Origin: Nocardiaceae bacterium
Lineage (GTDB): Bacteria > Actinomycetota > Actinomycetes > Mycobacteriales > Mycobacteriaceae
Assembly: GCA_021372355.1 (NCBI GenBank)
Contig: JAJFUQ010000067.1
Coordinates: 1 to 49,322 of the forward strand
DNA length: 49,322 bases
Direction: 5' to 3'
Positions within the stretch are counted from its first letter, which is position 1, and every line of letters starts with the position of its first letter. The translations under genes were made by a program, and so were the position numbers. The notes below the pieces were generated by a model that worked only from the letters and a program-made list of their open reading frames with translations, ran no database searches and was not told the origin of the DNA. Positions 19,729 through 28,198 of this stretch are shown in pieces.

Positions 19729-19734
19729 TACTGT
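19729..19734 (+). promoter_or_regulatory. -10 element of a leaderless promoter
   Basis: TACTGT ends seven bases before the GTG start of tex; the AAGGGA further upstream is too far to serve as a ribosome site. Confidence 0.45.
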
Positions 19735-19741
19735 CGGCCGG

Positions 19742-22027
19742 GTGACGATCTCTGTTACCCCGATCAGTGTCCGGATTGCCGACGAGCTCGGATGCGAAGA
19801 ATGTCAGGTCAAGGCCGCAATCGAGCTTCTCGATGCGGGTTCGACCGTGCCGTTCATCGCGCGTTACCGCAAGGAGGTGACGGGCGGTCTCGACGATGCG
19901 CAGCTGCGCACCCTCGAAGAGCGCCTGTCCTACCTGCGTGAGCTCGAAGAGCGCCGGAAGACCGTCCTCGATTCGATTCGTTCGCAGGGCAAGCTCGAAA
20001 GCCAGTTGGAACAGCGCATCCTCGCCGCCGACACGAAGGCCCGCCTCGAGGACATCTACCTGCCCTTCAAGCCGAAGCGTCGGACCAAGGCGCAGATCGC
20101 TCGTGAAGCGGGTCTCGAGCCAGTCGCCGAAGGCCTGCTGAGCGACCCCACGATCGATCCGGCGCAGTACACCGCTGAGGAGCTCGAGGGTGCGCGCGCA
20201 ATTCTCGTCGAGAAGTTCTCCGAAGACGCCGACCTCGTGGGTGAGCTTCGCGAGGTCGTCTGGAAGAGCGGCGAAGTCCGCTGCCAGGTCCGTCCCGGCA
20301 AGGAAGAGGTCGGCGCAAAGTTCAAGGACTACTTCGAGTTCAGCGAGCCCTTCGAGAAGATGCCGTCGCACCGCATTCTCGCGCTGCTCCGCGGCGAGAA
20401 GGAAGAAGTGCTGTCGCTCGATTTCAACACCGGTGACGAGTCGGACGGGTACGAGCGGCGGATTGCGGCGAAGTTCGGGATCGCTGATCGCGGACGGCCG
20501 GCAGACCGGTGGCTGGGGGACACGGTCAAGTGGGCGTGGCGCACCAAGATCGAGGTGAGCTTGGCGCTCGACACACGTACCCGGCTGCGTCAGGCGGCTG
20601 AGCGCGCGGCGGTCGACGTCTTCGCCATGAACCTGAAGGATCTACTGCTCGCTGCGCCCGCCGGTACGCGCGCGACGATGGGCCTCGACCCTGGATTCCG
20701 CACGGGTGTGAAGGTTGCGGTCGTCGACGCGACCGGCAAGGTCGTCGACACCCAGGTCATCTACCCACACAAGCCGCACAGCAAGTCCGAGCAGGCGATC
20801 GCCGTGCTCGGTGCCCTCGTCGAGCGGCACGGCGTCGAGCTGATCGCGATCGGAAACGGCACTGCTTCTCGCGAGACAGATGCGCTCGCCGCCGAACTCA
20901 TCAACCGGATTCCGGGGAAGAAGCCGACCAAGGTCGTCGTGTCGGAGGCCGGTGCATCGGTTTACTCGGCGTCGGCGTACGCCTCCGCGGAACTCCCGGA
21001 CATGGACGTTTCCCTTCGCGGGGCCGTGTCGATCGCCCGCCGTCTGCAGGATCCGCTGGCGGAACTCGTGAAGATCGAGCCCAAGTCGATCGGCGTTGGG
21101 CAGTACCAGCACGATGTGTCGGAGACCCTGCTCGCACGTTCGCTCGGTGCGGTCGTCGAGGACGCGGTGAACGCGGTCGGCGTGGACGTCAACACCGCGT
21201 CCGTGCCCTTGCTCTCGCGCGTTTCCGGCATTTCGAGTGGCCTCGCGGAAGCGATCGTCGCGCACCGTGACGAACACGGCTCGTTCCGTTCTCGCAAAGC
21301 GCTGAAGTCGGTCCCGCGCCTCGGGCCGAAGGCGTTCGAGCAGTGCGCCGGGTTCCTTCGGATTCGCGGCGGCGACGACCCGCTGGATTCATCGGCGGTA
21401 CACCCGGAGGCGTATCCCGTTGTGCGCAAGATCCTCTCGAAGACGGGCAGCGGAGTTCCGGAGCTGATCGGCAACACTGCGGTCTTGCGTTCGCTGCGCC
21501 CGGCCGAGTTCACTGACGAGCAGTTCGGTGTCCCGACCGTCACCGACATCATCGCCGAGCTCGAGAAGCCGGGCCGCGACCCGCGTCCGGAGTTCAAGAC
21601 GGCGACGTTCGCCGAGGGCGTCGAGAAGGTCGGCGACCTGAAGCCCGGGATGGTGCTCGAGGGCGTCGTCACGAATGTCGCTGCCTTCGGTGCGTTCGTC
21701 GACATCGGCGTCCACCAGGACGGTCTCGTCCATGTGTCCGCGATGTCGCACAATTTCGTACGGGACCCACGCGAGATCGTGAAGTCCGGTGACGTCGTGC
21801 GCGTCAAGGTGATCGAGGTCGATGTGCCCCGCAACCGCATCAGTCTGACTCTGCGTCTCGAGGACGAAGCGGCGGCGCCGTCGAAGGCTCCGCAGCAGTC
21901 GCGTCCGGCCGGCAACCGCCAGCCGGGACGTCCGCAGCAGGCTCGCCAGCAGTCACGCCAGGACCAGCGGCCCGCGCCGACCGGTTCGATGGCCGAGGCC
22001 CTGCGAAAGGCCGGGTTCGGCAAGTAA
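19742..22027 (+). CDS. tex: Tex-type S1 RNA-binding transcription accessory protein
   Basis: 761 residues. Tex is the bacterial relative of eukaryotic Spt6 and binds nucleic acids. Order: N-terminal helical part with VPFIARYRKEVTGGLDDAQLR and ARLEDIYLPFKPKRRTKAQIA; YqgF/RNase H-like domain starting ATMGLDPGFRTGVKVAVVDA; helix-hairpin-helix region (VSGISSGLAEAIVAHRDEHG; SVPRLGPKAFEQCAGFLRI); S1 domain (GMVLEGVVTNVAAFGAFVDI). A Gln/Arg/Pro-rich basic tail of about 45 residues ends the protein. The GTG at 19742 is chosen: it gives the normal N-terminus and lies just past the preceding stop, with a -10 at the leaderless distance. An upstream GTG at 19679 would overlap the hydrolase. Confidence 0.95.
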   Translation: MTISVTPISVRIADELGCEECQVKAAIELLDAGSTVPFIARYRKEVTGGLDDAQLRTLEERLSYLRELEERRKTVLDSIRSQGKLESQLEQRILAADTKARLEDIYLPFKPKRRTKAQIAREAGLEPVAEGLLSDPTIDPAQYTAEELEGARAILVEKFSEDADLVGELREVVWKSGEVRCQVRPGKEEVGAKFKDYFEFSEPFEKMPSHRILALLRGEKEEVLSLDFNTGDESDGYERRIAAKFGIADRGRPADRWLGDTVKWAWRTKIEVSLALDTRTRLRQAAERAAVDVFAMNLKDLLLAAPAGTRATMGLDPGFRTGVKVAVVDATGKVVDTQVIYPHKPHSKSEQAIAVLGALVERHGVELIAIGNGTASRETDALAAELINRIPGKKPTKVVVSEAGASVYSASAYASAELPDMDVSLRGAVSIARRLQDPLAELVKIEPKSIGVGQYQHDVSETLLARSLGAVVEDAVNAVGVDVNTASVPLLSRVSGISSGLAEAIVAHRDEHGSFRSRKALKSVPRLGPKAFEQCAGFLRIRGGDDPLDSSAVHPEAYPVVRKILSKTGSGVPELIGNTAVLRSLRPAEFTDEQFGVPTVTDIIAELEKPGRDPRPEFKTATFAEGVEKVGDLKPGMVLEGVVTNVAAFGAFVDIGVHQDGLVHVSAMSHNFVRDPREIVKSGDVVRVKVIEVDVPRNRISLTLRLEDEAAAPSKAPQQSRPAGNRQPGRPQQARQQSRQDQRPAPTGSMAEALRKAGFGK

Positions 22028-22083
22028 CCCGGCGCCAGGAGGACGATGCGCGAGAAAACACCGATTTCCGTATTGCTGCAGTT

Positions 22084-22226
22084 CTCTGGCACAATTGCGA
22101 AGTTGTCTGAGCACACGTGTGCCTTCAGGCAGCCCGCCATGGCAGGAGCACGAACCGGTCGAGTGGGTCTTGCAGACCGCCGCCAGGTTCCTCTGCTCGC
22201 ACACATCAAGAATGTGAGACATAGAC
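22084..22226 (+). promoter_or_regulatory. rplS promoter and ~125-nt structured leader
   Basis: CTCTGGCACAAT (22084-22095) is the same extended -10 core as at rpsP. The leader contains a perfect 12-bp palindrome GCACACGTGTGC (22111-22122), a GGTCT-TGC-AGACC hairpin (22166-22178) and a CACAT-CAAGA-ATGTG hairpin (22202-22216) ten bases before the ATG, where the ribosome must bind. Translational control of L19 is a reasonable inference, not shown. Confidence 0.5.
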
Positions 22227-22568
22227 ATGAACACGCTGGACATTGTCGACGCCCAGTCGCTGCGCGACGACATCCCGGCCTTCCGCCCGGGTGACACCCT
22301 CAACGTGCACGTCAAGGTTATTGAAGGCTCGAAGGAGCGCGTGCAGATCTTCAAGGGCGTCGTCATTCGTCGCCAGGGTGGCGGAATCCGCGAGACCTTC
22401 ACCGTTCGCAAGATCTCGTTCGGTGTCGGCGTCGAGCGCACCTTCCCGGTGCACAGCCCCAACATCGAGCGCATCGAGGTCGTCACTCGCGGTGACGTTC
22501 GTCGTGCGAAGCTCTACTACCTGCGCGACCTCCGTGGCAAGGCAGCCAAGATCAAGGAAAAGCGCTGA
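22227..22568 (+). CDS. rplS: 50S ribosomal protein L19
   Basis: 113 residues, standard length. Conserved segments include [42 protein letters not shown] and [21 protein letters not shown], with the basic C-terminus [19 protein letters not shown]19 lies at the 30S-50S interface. Only a weak GAGAC ribosome site precedes the ATG, partly within a leader hairpin. The gene has its own promoter and is not fused to trmD as in many other bacteria; tex and the hydrolase intervene. Confidence 0.97.
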   Translation: MNTLDIVDAQSLRDDIPAFRPGDTLNVHVKVIEGSKERVQIFKGVVIRRQGGGIRETFTVRKISFGVGVERTFPVHSPNIERIEVVTRGDVRRAKLYYLRDLRGKAAKIKEKR

Positions 22569-22620
22569 ACTTCTCCTGAGCACAGGTGAGCCCACGCTCT
22601 CCAGAGCCGGTGGACATGGT

Positions 22621-22626
22621 TAGGCT
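22621..22626 (+). promoter_or_regulatory. -10 element of a leaderless promoter
   Basis: TAGGCT ends six bases before the GTG start of lepB, which has no Shine-Dalgarno. Confidence 0.45.
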
Positions 22627-22632
22627 GATCGG

Positions 22633-23472
22633 GTGTCCGATCAAGCCGCCGAGTCCACCGGCTCTCTCCGTTCTTCGGGATCTTCAGATGAGTCCGCCGG
22701 CGACGGCCAGAAGCAGAAGTCTTTCTGGCGTGAGCTGCCGATTCTCATCCTCATCGCGCTCGCACTGACGTTTCTGCTTCAGACCTTTATCGCCCGGGTC
22801 TACTTGATCCCTTCGGAGTCGATGGAGCCCACGCTGCACGGTTGCGCCGGCTGCACCGGCGACCGGATCGTGGTCGAGAAGATCAGCTACCGCTTCGGTG
22901 ACCCGAAGGCAGGTGACGTGGTCGTCTTCCTGGGACCCGATTCGTGGAACGGCGCTTACGTTTCGATCCGCTCGCACAATCCCGCGATCCGCGCCCTCCA
23001 GAACGCCGGTGCCTTCATCGGAATCGTCCCGCCGGATGAGAACGACCTCGTCAAGCGCGTCATCGCCACCGGCGGCCAGACGGTTGAATGCTGTGATGAC
23101 CAAGGCCGAATCCTCGTCGATGGCAAGCCGCTCGATGAGCCGTACATCGAATTCGACTTCCCGTTCATCCCGGGTCAGCAGGACTGCAAGACCGAGTCGA
23201 AGTCGCCGCGGTGTTTCCCGGCCGTCACTGTTCCGGCCGGACGCCTCTGGGTCATGGGCGACAACCGGAACAACTCGGCCGACTCGCGTTTCCACAGCTG
23301 CGTGATCCATCCTGAGCTGCCACGATGCGACAAGGATGCGACGGACTACATGGGCGACGCTGAGGCTACGGGCACCGTTCCGATCGGCAACGTGCGGGGC
23401 AAGGCGGTCTTCGTCGTGTTGCCGCCGAGCCGCATGGGAGTGATCCATTCGCCGGACATCCAGGCGAACTAA
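22633..23472 (+). CDS. lepB: Signal peptidase I
   Basis: 279 residues; removes type I signal peptides on the outer face of the membrane. A Ser/Gly-rich cytosolic tail of about 30 residues precedes one transmembrane segment (LPILILIALALTFLLQTFIA). Catalytic Ser is in IPSESMEPTL near 62 and catalytic Lys in DLVKRVIATGG near 141. The box VMGDNRNNSADSR is present. Two extra Cys-bearing inserts (CAGCTGD; CKTESKSPRCF) are typical of mycobacterial LepB. The GTG start at 22633 lacks a ribosome site but has a -10 six bases upstream. Followed after nine bases by rnhB. Confidence 0.96.
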   Translation: MSDQAAESTGSLRSSGSSDESAGDGQKQKSFWRELPILILIALALTFLLQTFIARVYLIPSESMEPTLHGCAGCTGDRIVVEKISYRFGDPKAGDVVVFLGPDSWNGAYVSIRSHNPAIRALQNAGAFIGIVPPDENDLVKRVIATGGQTVECCDDQGRILVDGKPLDEPYIEFDFPFIPGQQDCKTESKSPRCFPAVTVPAGRLWVMGDNRNNSADSRFHSCVIHPELPRCDKDATDYMGDAEATGTVPIGNVRGKAVFVVLPPSRMGVIHSPDIQAN

Positions 23473-23481
23473 GGTTGGTTG

Positions 23482-24243
23482 ATGGCACTTCGGACGGTTG
23501 TGCGGCCGGCACGGGAGAGTTGGCCGCCTCGTACCATCGTGCGCAGGTCTGCGGGATTGCGCACGATCGAGGCAACGCTGCATCGCAGCGGCCTCGGGCC
23601 CATCGCTGGGGCTGACGAAGCGGGACGCGGGGCGTGCGCGGGCCCACTGGTGATCGCGGCGTGCGTTCTGGCGCCGCGGCCGCAGTCCTCGCTGGCCGGG
23701 CTCGACGATTCCAAGCGCCTGACCGAGCCGGAACGCGAAGCGCTGTTCCCCGTGATCAAGCGGCTCGCTCTGGCCTGGTCGGTCATCGCGGTGCCGGCGT
23801 GGGAGATCGACGCAATCGGCCTCCACGTTTCGAATATCGAAGGAATGCGCCGAGCGGTGTCGGCCCTCGACCCGAAGCCGGAATACGTCCTCACCGATGG
23901 CTTCCGCGTTCCGGGCCTGCCCGCACCGTCTCTCGCGGTCATCGGCGGTGACGCCAGCGCCGCGTGCATCGCGGCGGCGAGCATCCTTGCCAAAGTCACG
24001 CGCGACCGCATCATGGTCGAGATGGACAAGCAGATCCCGGGGTACGGGTTCGCGATCCACAAGGGCTACAGCACCGCCGCCCACACCGCGGCGCTTGCCG
24101 AACTGGGTCCAAGTAATGAGCACAGACTGTCGTTTCGCAACGTTCGCGGCCGCCGTTTCGCCGGGGCCGACGGATTAGCTGATCCACTCTCGGTGGACGA
24201 TGATGGGTATCAACCGATGCCAGGAGGATTGCACTATCTATGA
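23482..24243 (+). CDS. rnhB: Ribonuclease HII
   Basis: 253 residues; cuts RNA in RNA-DNA hybrids and single misincorporated ribonucleotides. The metal site is visible: Asp-Glu of [18 protein letters not shown] near residue 45, Asp of GLDDSKRL, Asp of YVLTDGF and the [11 protein letters not shown] block. An N-terminal extension of about 40 basic residues precedes the core and is somewhat longer than usual. The ATG at 23482 has AAGG eight bases upstream. The stop overlaps the next start as ATGA. Confidence 0.95.
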   Translation: MALRTVVRPARESWPPRTIVRRSAGLRTIEATLHRSGLGPIAGADEAGRGACAGPLVIAACVLAPRPQSSLAGLDDSKRLTEPEREALFPVIKRLALAWSVIAVPAWEIDAIGLHVSNIEGMRRAVSALDPKPEYVLTDGFRVPGLPAPSLAVIGGDASAACIAAASILAKVTRDRIMVEMDKQIPGYGFAIHKGYSTAAHTAALAELGPSNEHRLSFRNVRGRRFAGADGLADPLSVDDDGYQPMPGGLHYL

Positions 24244-24545
24244 GTGCTGAAGACGTCGAGCGGTACGAGACCGAGATGGAGCTGTCCCTGTACCGCGAGT
24301 ACAAGGATGTAGTCGGTCAGTTCACGTACGTCGTTGAGACCGAACGACGCTTCTACCTGGCGAATTCGGTCGAGCTGCTCCCGCAGAACGCCGGCGGCGA
24401 GGTCTACTTCGAGGTCCGGATGTCGGACGCCTGGGTGTGGGACATGTATCGCCCGGCCCGGTTCGTCAAGCACGTCCGAGTGATCACTTTCAAGGACGTC
24501 AACATCGAGGAACTCGAGAAGACCGACCTGCGCCTGCCGCAGTAG
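24240..24545 (+). CDS. DUF2469 family protein
   Basis: 101 residues, nearly invariant family in actinobacteria (Rv2901c type), with the start [40 protein letters not shown] and [20 protein letters not shown]. No function is established. It always neighbours rnhB and here is translationally coupled to it by a four-base overlap. It is acidic, has no cysteine, signal peptide or membrane segment, and is probably cytosolic. Confidence 0.95.
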   Translation: MSAEDVERYETEMELSLYREYKDVVGQFTYVVETERRFYLANSVELLPQNAGGEVYFEVRMSDAWVWDMYRPARFVKHVRVITFKDVNIEELEKTDLRLPQ

Positions 24546-24580
24546 TCTCCGCGTTCTTTACCCGAATCGGAGAATTCCAC

Positions 24581-24612
24581 AGGGTCCGCGGTCGACGAGG
24601 GTCCGCGGTCGA
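24581..24612. repeat. Tandem 15-bp direct repeat AGGGTCCGCGGTCGA
   Basis: Two perfect copies (24581-24595 and 24598-24612, period 17) lie in the 99-bp gap before yraN. A 6-bp inverted repeat TCTCCG/CGGAGA (24546-24573) precedes them and may end the rnhB-DUF2469 unit. The repeats could be a regulator site or replication slippage. Confidence 0.5.
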
Positions 24613-24644
24613 AGGTTGTCTGAGGCTCTCGACAGCCTGAGCCC

Positions 24645-25001
24645 GTGGCAACGAATCAAAACATCGGCACCCGGGGCGAAGACCTCGCGGTGGAATTTCT
24701 CGAAGCAATCGGACTCCAGGTCCTCGACCGCAACTGGCGGTGTCGGCACGGAGAACTGGACGTCGTCGCGGCCGATGGCTCCGACATCGTGTTCGTCGAG
24801 GTCAAGACGCGAACGGGAGACGGATACGGCCGTCCCGAAGAAGCCGTCACCCCACGCAAGCAGCAACGTCTGCGCCGACTGGCGGGTCTCTGGCTCAGTG
24901 AACAGACTCGACCGTGGCGCCGGGTGCGCTTCGACGTCGTCGGTATTCGTGATCGACGAGGGTTCCGCCCGACGATCACTCACACGCGGGGTGCGTTCTG
25001 A
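24645..25001 (+). CDS. yraN: YraN/UPF0102 nuclease-like protein
   Basis: 118 residues of the UPF0102 family, related in fold to Holliday-junction resolvases. The nuclease-type motif is complete: GTRGEDLAVEFLE, then GELDVVAADGSDIVFVEVKTR with the Asp...Glu-x-Lys triad. It precedes yifB and dprA, as in many bacteria, which suggests work on recombination or incoming DNA, but no activity is established. The GTG start has no clear ribosome site. The last base is the first base of yifB's ATG. Confidence 0.94.
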   Translation: MATNQNIGTRGEDLAVEFLEAIGLQVLDRNWRCRHGELDVVAADGSDIVFVEVKTRTGDGYGRPEEAVTPRKQQRLRRLAGLWLSEQTRPWRRVRFDVVGIRDRRGFRPTITHTRGAF

Positions 25002-26509
25002 TGGCACTCGGGCGGGCATTCTCGGTCGCGGTGACCGGCGTCGACGGTCAGCTCGTGGAGATCGAGGCCGACGTCGGCCGGGGTCTGCCTGGTGTGAGTC
25101 TCGTTGGCCTGCCGGACACTGCGCTGTCGGAAGCGCGGGACCGGATTCGGGCGGCGGTCACCAATTCGGGGGAGAAGTGGCCCGAAAGCCGGGTCACTCT
25201 GGCGCTCTCGCCGGCGATGTTGCCAAAGGTCGGGTCGGTGTACGACCTCGCGTTGGCCATCGCCGCGTTGAACGCGTCCGGCGAACTTCCCGACCAACGC
25301 CTGGCTGGCACGATCCTGCTCGGCGAGCTTGCGCTGGACGGGCGCGTTCGTGCTGTTCGCGGCGTACTTCCGGCGGTCCTCGCGGCCCGCACGGAGGGCT
25401 TCGCTCGCGTCGTCGTCCCGGCGGAGTCCCTCACGGAAGCCGCACTGGTCGACGGCATCGAGGTCTTCGGTGCCGAAACGTTGCGGCACGTCTGCCAGTG
25501 GCTGCGTGACGAAGGATCGCTCATCGAGCCGACGGGTTCAATGGCGCCGAGTCGCGCACCCGGGCCTGATCTGGTGGATGTCGTCGGACAGGCGGAGGCG
25601 CGGTGGGCCGCTGAGGTCGCCGCGGCCGGAGGCCACAACATGATGCTGCTCGGTCCGCCCGGAACGGGAAAGACGATGATCGCGCAGCGCATCCCGGGGC
25701 TACTGCCCGTGTTGTCCGAACGAGAGTCGATCGAGGTTTCGGCGATCCATTCGGTCGCCGGCATGCTCGATCCCAAGGAGCCGCTCATCACCCACCCTCA
25801 GTTCGTGGCACCGCATCACACATCGACGATCACGTCGCTGATCGGCGGCGGGACCGGGATGGCGCGGCCCGGAGCCGTCAGTCGGGCTCACCGCGGGATT
25901 CTGTTTCTCGACGAATGCCCGGAATTCCCGACGCGAGTCCTCGACGCGCTACGAACTCCCATCGAAGAGGGCGAAGTTCGGATTGCGAGACGCGATGGGG
26001 TCGCGCGCTACCCCGCGCGGTTCCAACTGATCTTGGCGGCCAATCCCTGTCCGTGCGCTGCGGCCAAAGACAAGGACTGCACATGCCAGTCGACCCAGCG
26101 GTCGCGCTACCTGGGACGGATATCTGGACCGCTCATGGACCGCGTCGATCTCAAGATCCTCATGAGCCCGGCAGCGTCCGGCCGGCTGCTCGACGCGGAC
26201 GGGGAGCCGACCAGCGTTGTCCGGTCGAGAGTCGCCGCGGCTCGGGGCGCGGCGGCCGAGCGATGGCAGAGCTTCGGTTGGACCACGAACGCCGAGGTCC
26301 CGGGAAGTGCACTTCGCGGACGCTTTCGGCCGAACAGTCGGGCGATCGCAAATCTGGAGACGGCGATGCGACGCGGGCTGTTGACCGCCCGCGGGGCGGA
26401 CCGGACGTTGCGCGTCGCGTGGTCCATCTGCGATCTCCGCGGCGGTGCTTTTCTCGCGTCCGACGACGTCACGTCAGCACTCATGTTTCGGGAGAGGAGG
26501 TCGGAGTGA
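25001..26509 (+). CDS. YifB/ComM family AAA+ ATPase (Mg-chelatase-like)
   Basis: 502 residues. N-terminal Lon-protease-like fold about 1-180 (VEIEADVGRGLPGVSLVGLPD, KVGSVYDLALAIAALNA, GELALDGRVRAVRG), then the AAA+ core with Walker A GPPGTGKTM near 220, Walker B GILFLDECPEF, and a C-terminal part with the cysteine cluster NPCPCAAAKDKDCTC. ComM in transforming bacteria is a branch-migration helicase acting after DNA uptake. Coupled by overlap to yraN before it and dprA after it (GTGA), so the three likely form one DNA-processing operon. Confidence 0.94.
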   Translation: MALGRAFSVAVTGVDGQLVEIEADVGRGLPGVSLVGLPDTALSEARDRIRAAVTNSGEKWPESRVTLALSPAMLPKVGSVYDLALAIAALNASGELPDQRLAGTILLGELALDGRVRAVRGVLPAVLAARTEGFARVVVPAESLTEAALVDGIEVFGAETLRHVCQWLRDEGSLIEPTGSMAPSRAPGPDLVDVVGQAEARWAAEVAAAGGHNMMLLGPPGTGKTMIAQRIPGLLPVLSERESIEVSAIHSVAGMLDPKEPLITHPQFVAPHHTSTITSLIGGGTGMARPGAVSRAHRGILFLDECPEFPTRVLDALRTPIEEGEVRIARRDGVARYPARFQLILAANPCPCAAAKDKDCTCQSTQRSRYLGRISGPLMDRVDLKILMSPAASGRLLDADGEPTSVVRSRVAAARGAAAERWQSFGWTTNAEVPGSALRGRFRPNSRAIANLETAMRRGLLTARGADRTLRVAWSICDLRGGAFLASDDVTSALMFRERRSE

Positions 26510-27615
26510 TTACCGACGAGCGATACCTGGCCTGGGCTTTCCTGTCCCACGTCGCGCAGGGGCCGAGTCCGGCGCTGTCCGCCTTGATCGACGCCGTTGG
26601 ACCGGTCGAAGCGGCGCGTGCGATCCGGGAGAAGGAACTCCCAGGTCCGTTGCGGGAAACGGCATTGCAGCGCGGTCGAGAGGATCGATCGGTCGAGTAC
26701 CTCGACGCGATCACCCGATGCGGTGGCCGCCTCGTAACACCAGACGATCCCGACTGGCCGGCGTGGAGGTTCCTCGCTTTCGGCGGTGCGGCGTCGTCGA
26801 CCCCGCCGATTGCCTTGTGGGTCCGAGGCGCCGCGAGTGTGTCGGACCTATGCGATCGCTCGATTGCGGTCGTGGGCACGAGGGCACCTAGTGCCTATGG
26901 GCGCTATGTCACCGCGGAGATCGTCAGCGGGGTGGCCGCCGCCGGCTGGACGGTCGTCTCCGGCGGGGCGTTCGGAATTGACGCGGCCGCTCATCGGGTT
27001 GCCTTGGCCGAGGGATCGTTCACGGTCGCCGTTCTGGCCTGTGGGGTGGATCTTCCTTATCCGGCGGCGCACACCCAACTGCTCGATGAGGTGGCGAGGT
27101 CGGGTTTGGTGATCAGCGAGTATGCGCCGGGGGTTCCGGCCGCCAAGCAGCGGTTTCTCGAGCGCAATCGACTGATTGCGGCTTTGTCGGAGGTGACGGT
27201 AGTCGTCGAGGCAGGGCACCGATCTGGTGCTCGAAACACGGTCAAATGGGCCCGTCGGCTCGGGCGTCAGGCGTTGGCGGTACCGGGGTCGGTCGAGTCT
27301 GCGACCTCGGTGGGTTGTCACTCGATGATCCGGCAAGGCGAAGCGTCACTGGTGACATCGGCGCACGACGTCCTGACCGCGGCCGCCCCAATGCACCTCG
27401 CATTCGGCGACTCGTCCGACCGCGAGCCCGACGAAGTGGCGGTAGCGGCAGCCTTGCCTACGAGAGGTGCGGGAGTCGACGTCGAGCGCATCGCTGAGCG
27501 CTCAGGAGTCGACGCCGCGCGCGTTCGAGCCATCTTGCCGAGGCTCGAATTGCAAGGTGAAGCGCGTGTCAGCGGGTTCCGCTGGCGGCGCGCTAAGCAG
27601 GCGGAGGCGTCCTGA
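26506..27615 (+). CDS. dprA: DNA-processing protein DprA/Smf
   Basis: 369 residues. DprA loads RecA on incoming single-stranded DNA. The Rossmann core shows VVGTRAPSAYGRYV, SGGAFGIDAAAHRVAL, LACGVDLPYPAAH and VISEYAPGVPA, followed by RNRLIAALSEVTVVVEAGHRSGARNT. A winged-helix-like DprA C-terminal domain is likely at residues 310-369. The GTG at 26506 has GAGAGGAGG upstream and overlaps the yifB stop as GTGA; an open frame continues upstream through yifB but is not coding. No late-competence genes are visible, so the role may be recombination rather than transformation. Confidence 0.95.
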   Translation: MITDERYLAWAFLSHVAQGPSPALSALIDAVGPVEAARAIREKELPGPLRETALQRGREDRSVEYLDAITRCGGRLVTPDDPDWPAWRFLAFGGAASSTPPIALWVRGAASVSDLCDRSIAVVGTRAPSAYGRYVTAEIVSGVAAAGWTVVSGGAFGIDAAAHRVALAEGSFTVAVLACGVDLPYPAAHTQLLDEVARSGLVISEYAPGVPAAKQRFLERNRLIAALSEVTVVVEAGHRSGARNTVKWARRLGRQALAVPGSVESATSVGCHSMIRQGEASLVTSAHDVLTAAAPMHLAFGDSSDREPDEVAVAAALPTRGAGVDVERIAERSGVDAARVRAILPRLELQGEARVSGFRWRRAKQAEAS

Positions 27616-27622
27616 ACAGGGC

Positions 27623-27660
27623 CTAATTGCTTGTCCTCCGAATGGAGGACAAGCAATTAG
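27623..27660. terminator. Bidirectional terminator, 17-bp perfect stem
   Basis: CTAATTGCTTGTCCTCC, loop GAAT, then its exact inverse. It lies 8 bp after the dprA stop and its right arm contains the stop codon of the convergent lsr2. The AT-rich base of the stem gives a partial U-run in both directions. Confidence 0.85.
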
Positions 27661-28001
27661 CCAGCAATCCGGGATTGATAGGCTTCGACGACGTCTGCTG
27701 GAATTCGACCGCGGGTAGCGACGCCGTAGCCGTTTTTCCGGGCCCACTCCCGGATTTCGACTGTCGGAATCGGGCCTGCGGCGGCTGCCGCGCTGAGTCC
27801 AGTGCCACGCTTGCGTGCTCGGCCGCTGATCCGGCGAGCGTGGGAGATCCACTCCTCCAACTGTTCCCGCAGTTCAGCGGCGTTGGATTCGCACAGATCG
27901 ATGACGAACTCGGAGCCGTCGAAGGAGAAGTGGACGGTTTCGTCGGCGGGTGTGACGCCGTCGATGTCGTCGACGAGATTAACGGTCACTGTTCGGGCCA
28001 T
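27657..28001 (-). CDS. lsr2: Lsr2-family nucleoid-associated protein
   Basis: 114 residues, the normal Lsr2 length. Lsr2 bridges DNA and silences AT-rich, often horizontally acquired genes. N-terminal dimerisation domain: [50 protein letters not shown] basic Gly/Ala linker ([17 protein letters not shown]) leads to the DNA-binding domain [20 protein letters not shown], with the AT-hook-like RGR. The stop codon is inside the terminator stem shared with dprA. Actinobacteria often carry more than one Lsr2; whether this is the main copy cannot be told here. Promoter presumably in 28002-28100. Confidence 0.94.
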   Translation of the reverse strand: MARTVTVNLVDDIDGVTPADETVHFSFDGSEFVIDLCESNAAELREQLEEWISHARRISGRARKRGTGLSAAAAAGPIPTVEIREWARKNGYGVATRGRIPADVVEAYQSRIAG

Positions 28002-28198
28002 GTGTCGTTGTCCTTTCGGATTCGAGGCGAGTTCCGGTCCGGAATATTCGCGAGACTACCGCTAGGTCCTATTCCCCTCATTACGGGTGTCAAACATTCC
28101 GCTAACCACGACTTTGAAAACAGTGGAAAGGTGCAGATTCCGTCTCGATCGCGCGCGCCTCCTTGCCCGCGACGACCGGGGGCGAGACGTTGAACGAT

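Noticed and set aside
25915..26505. Open frame extending dprA 591 bp upstream into yifB
   Set aside because: DprA homology begins only after 26506, where GTG has a strong ribosome site; the upstream product is Arg-rich out-of-frame yifB sequence.
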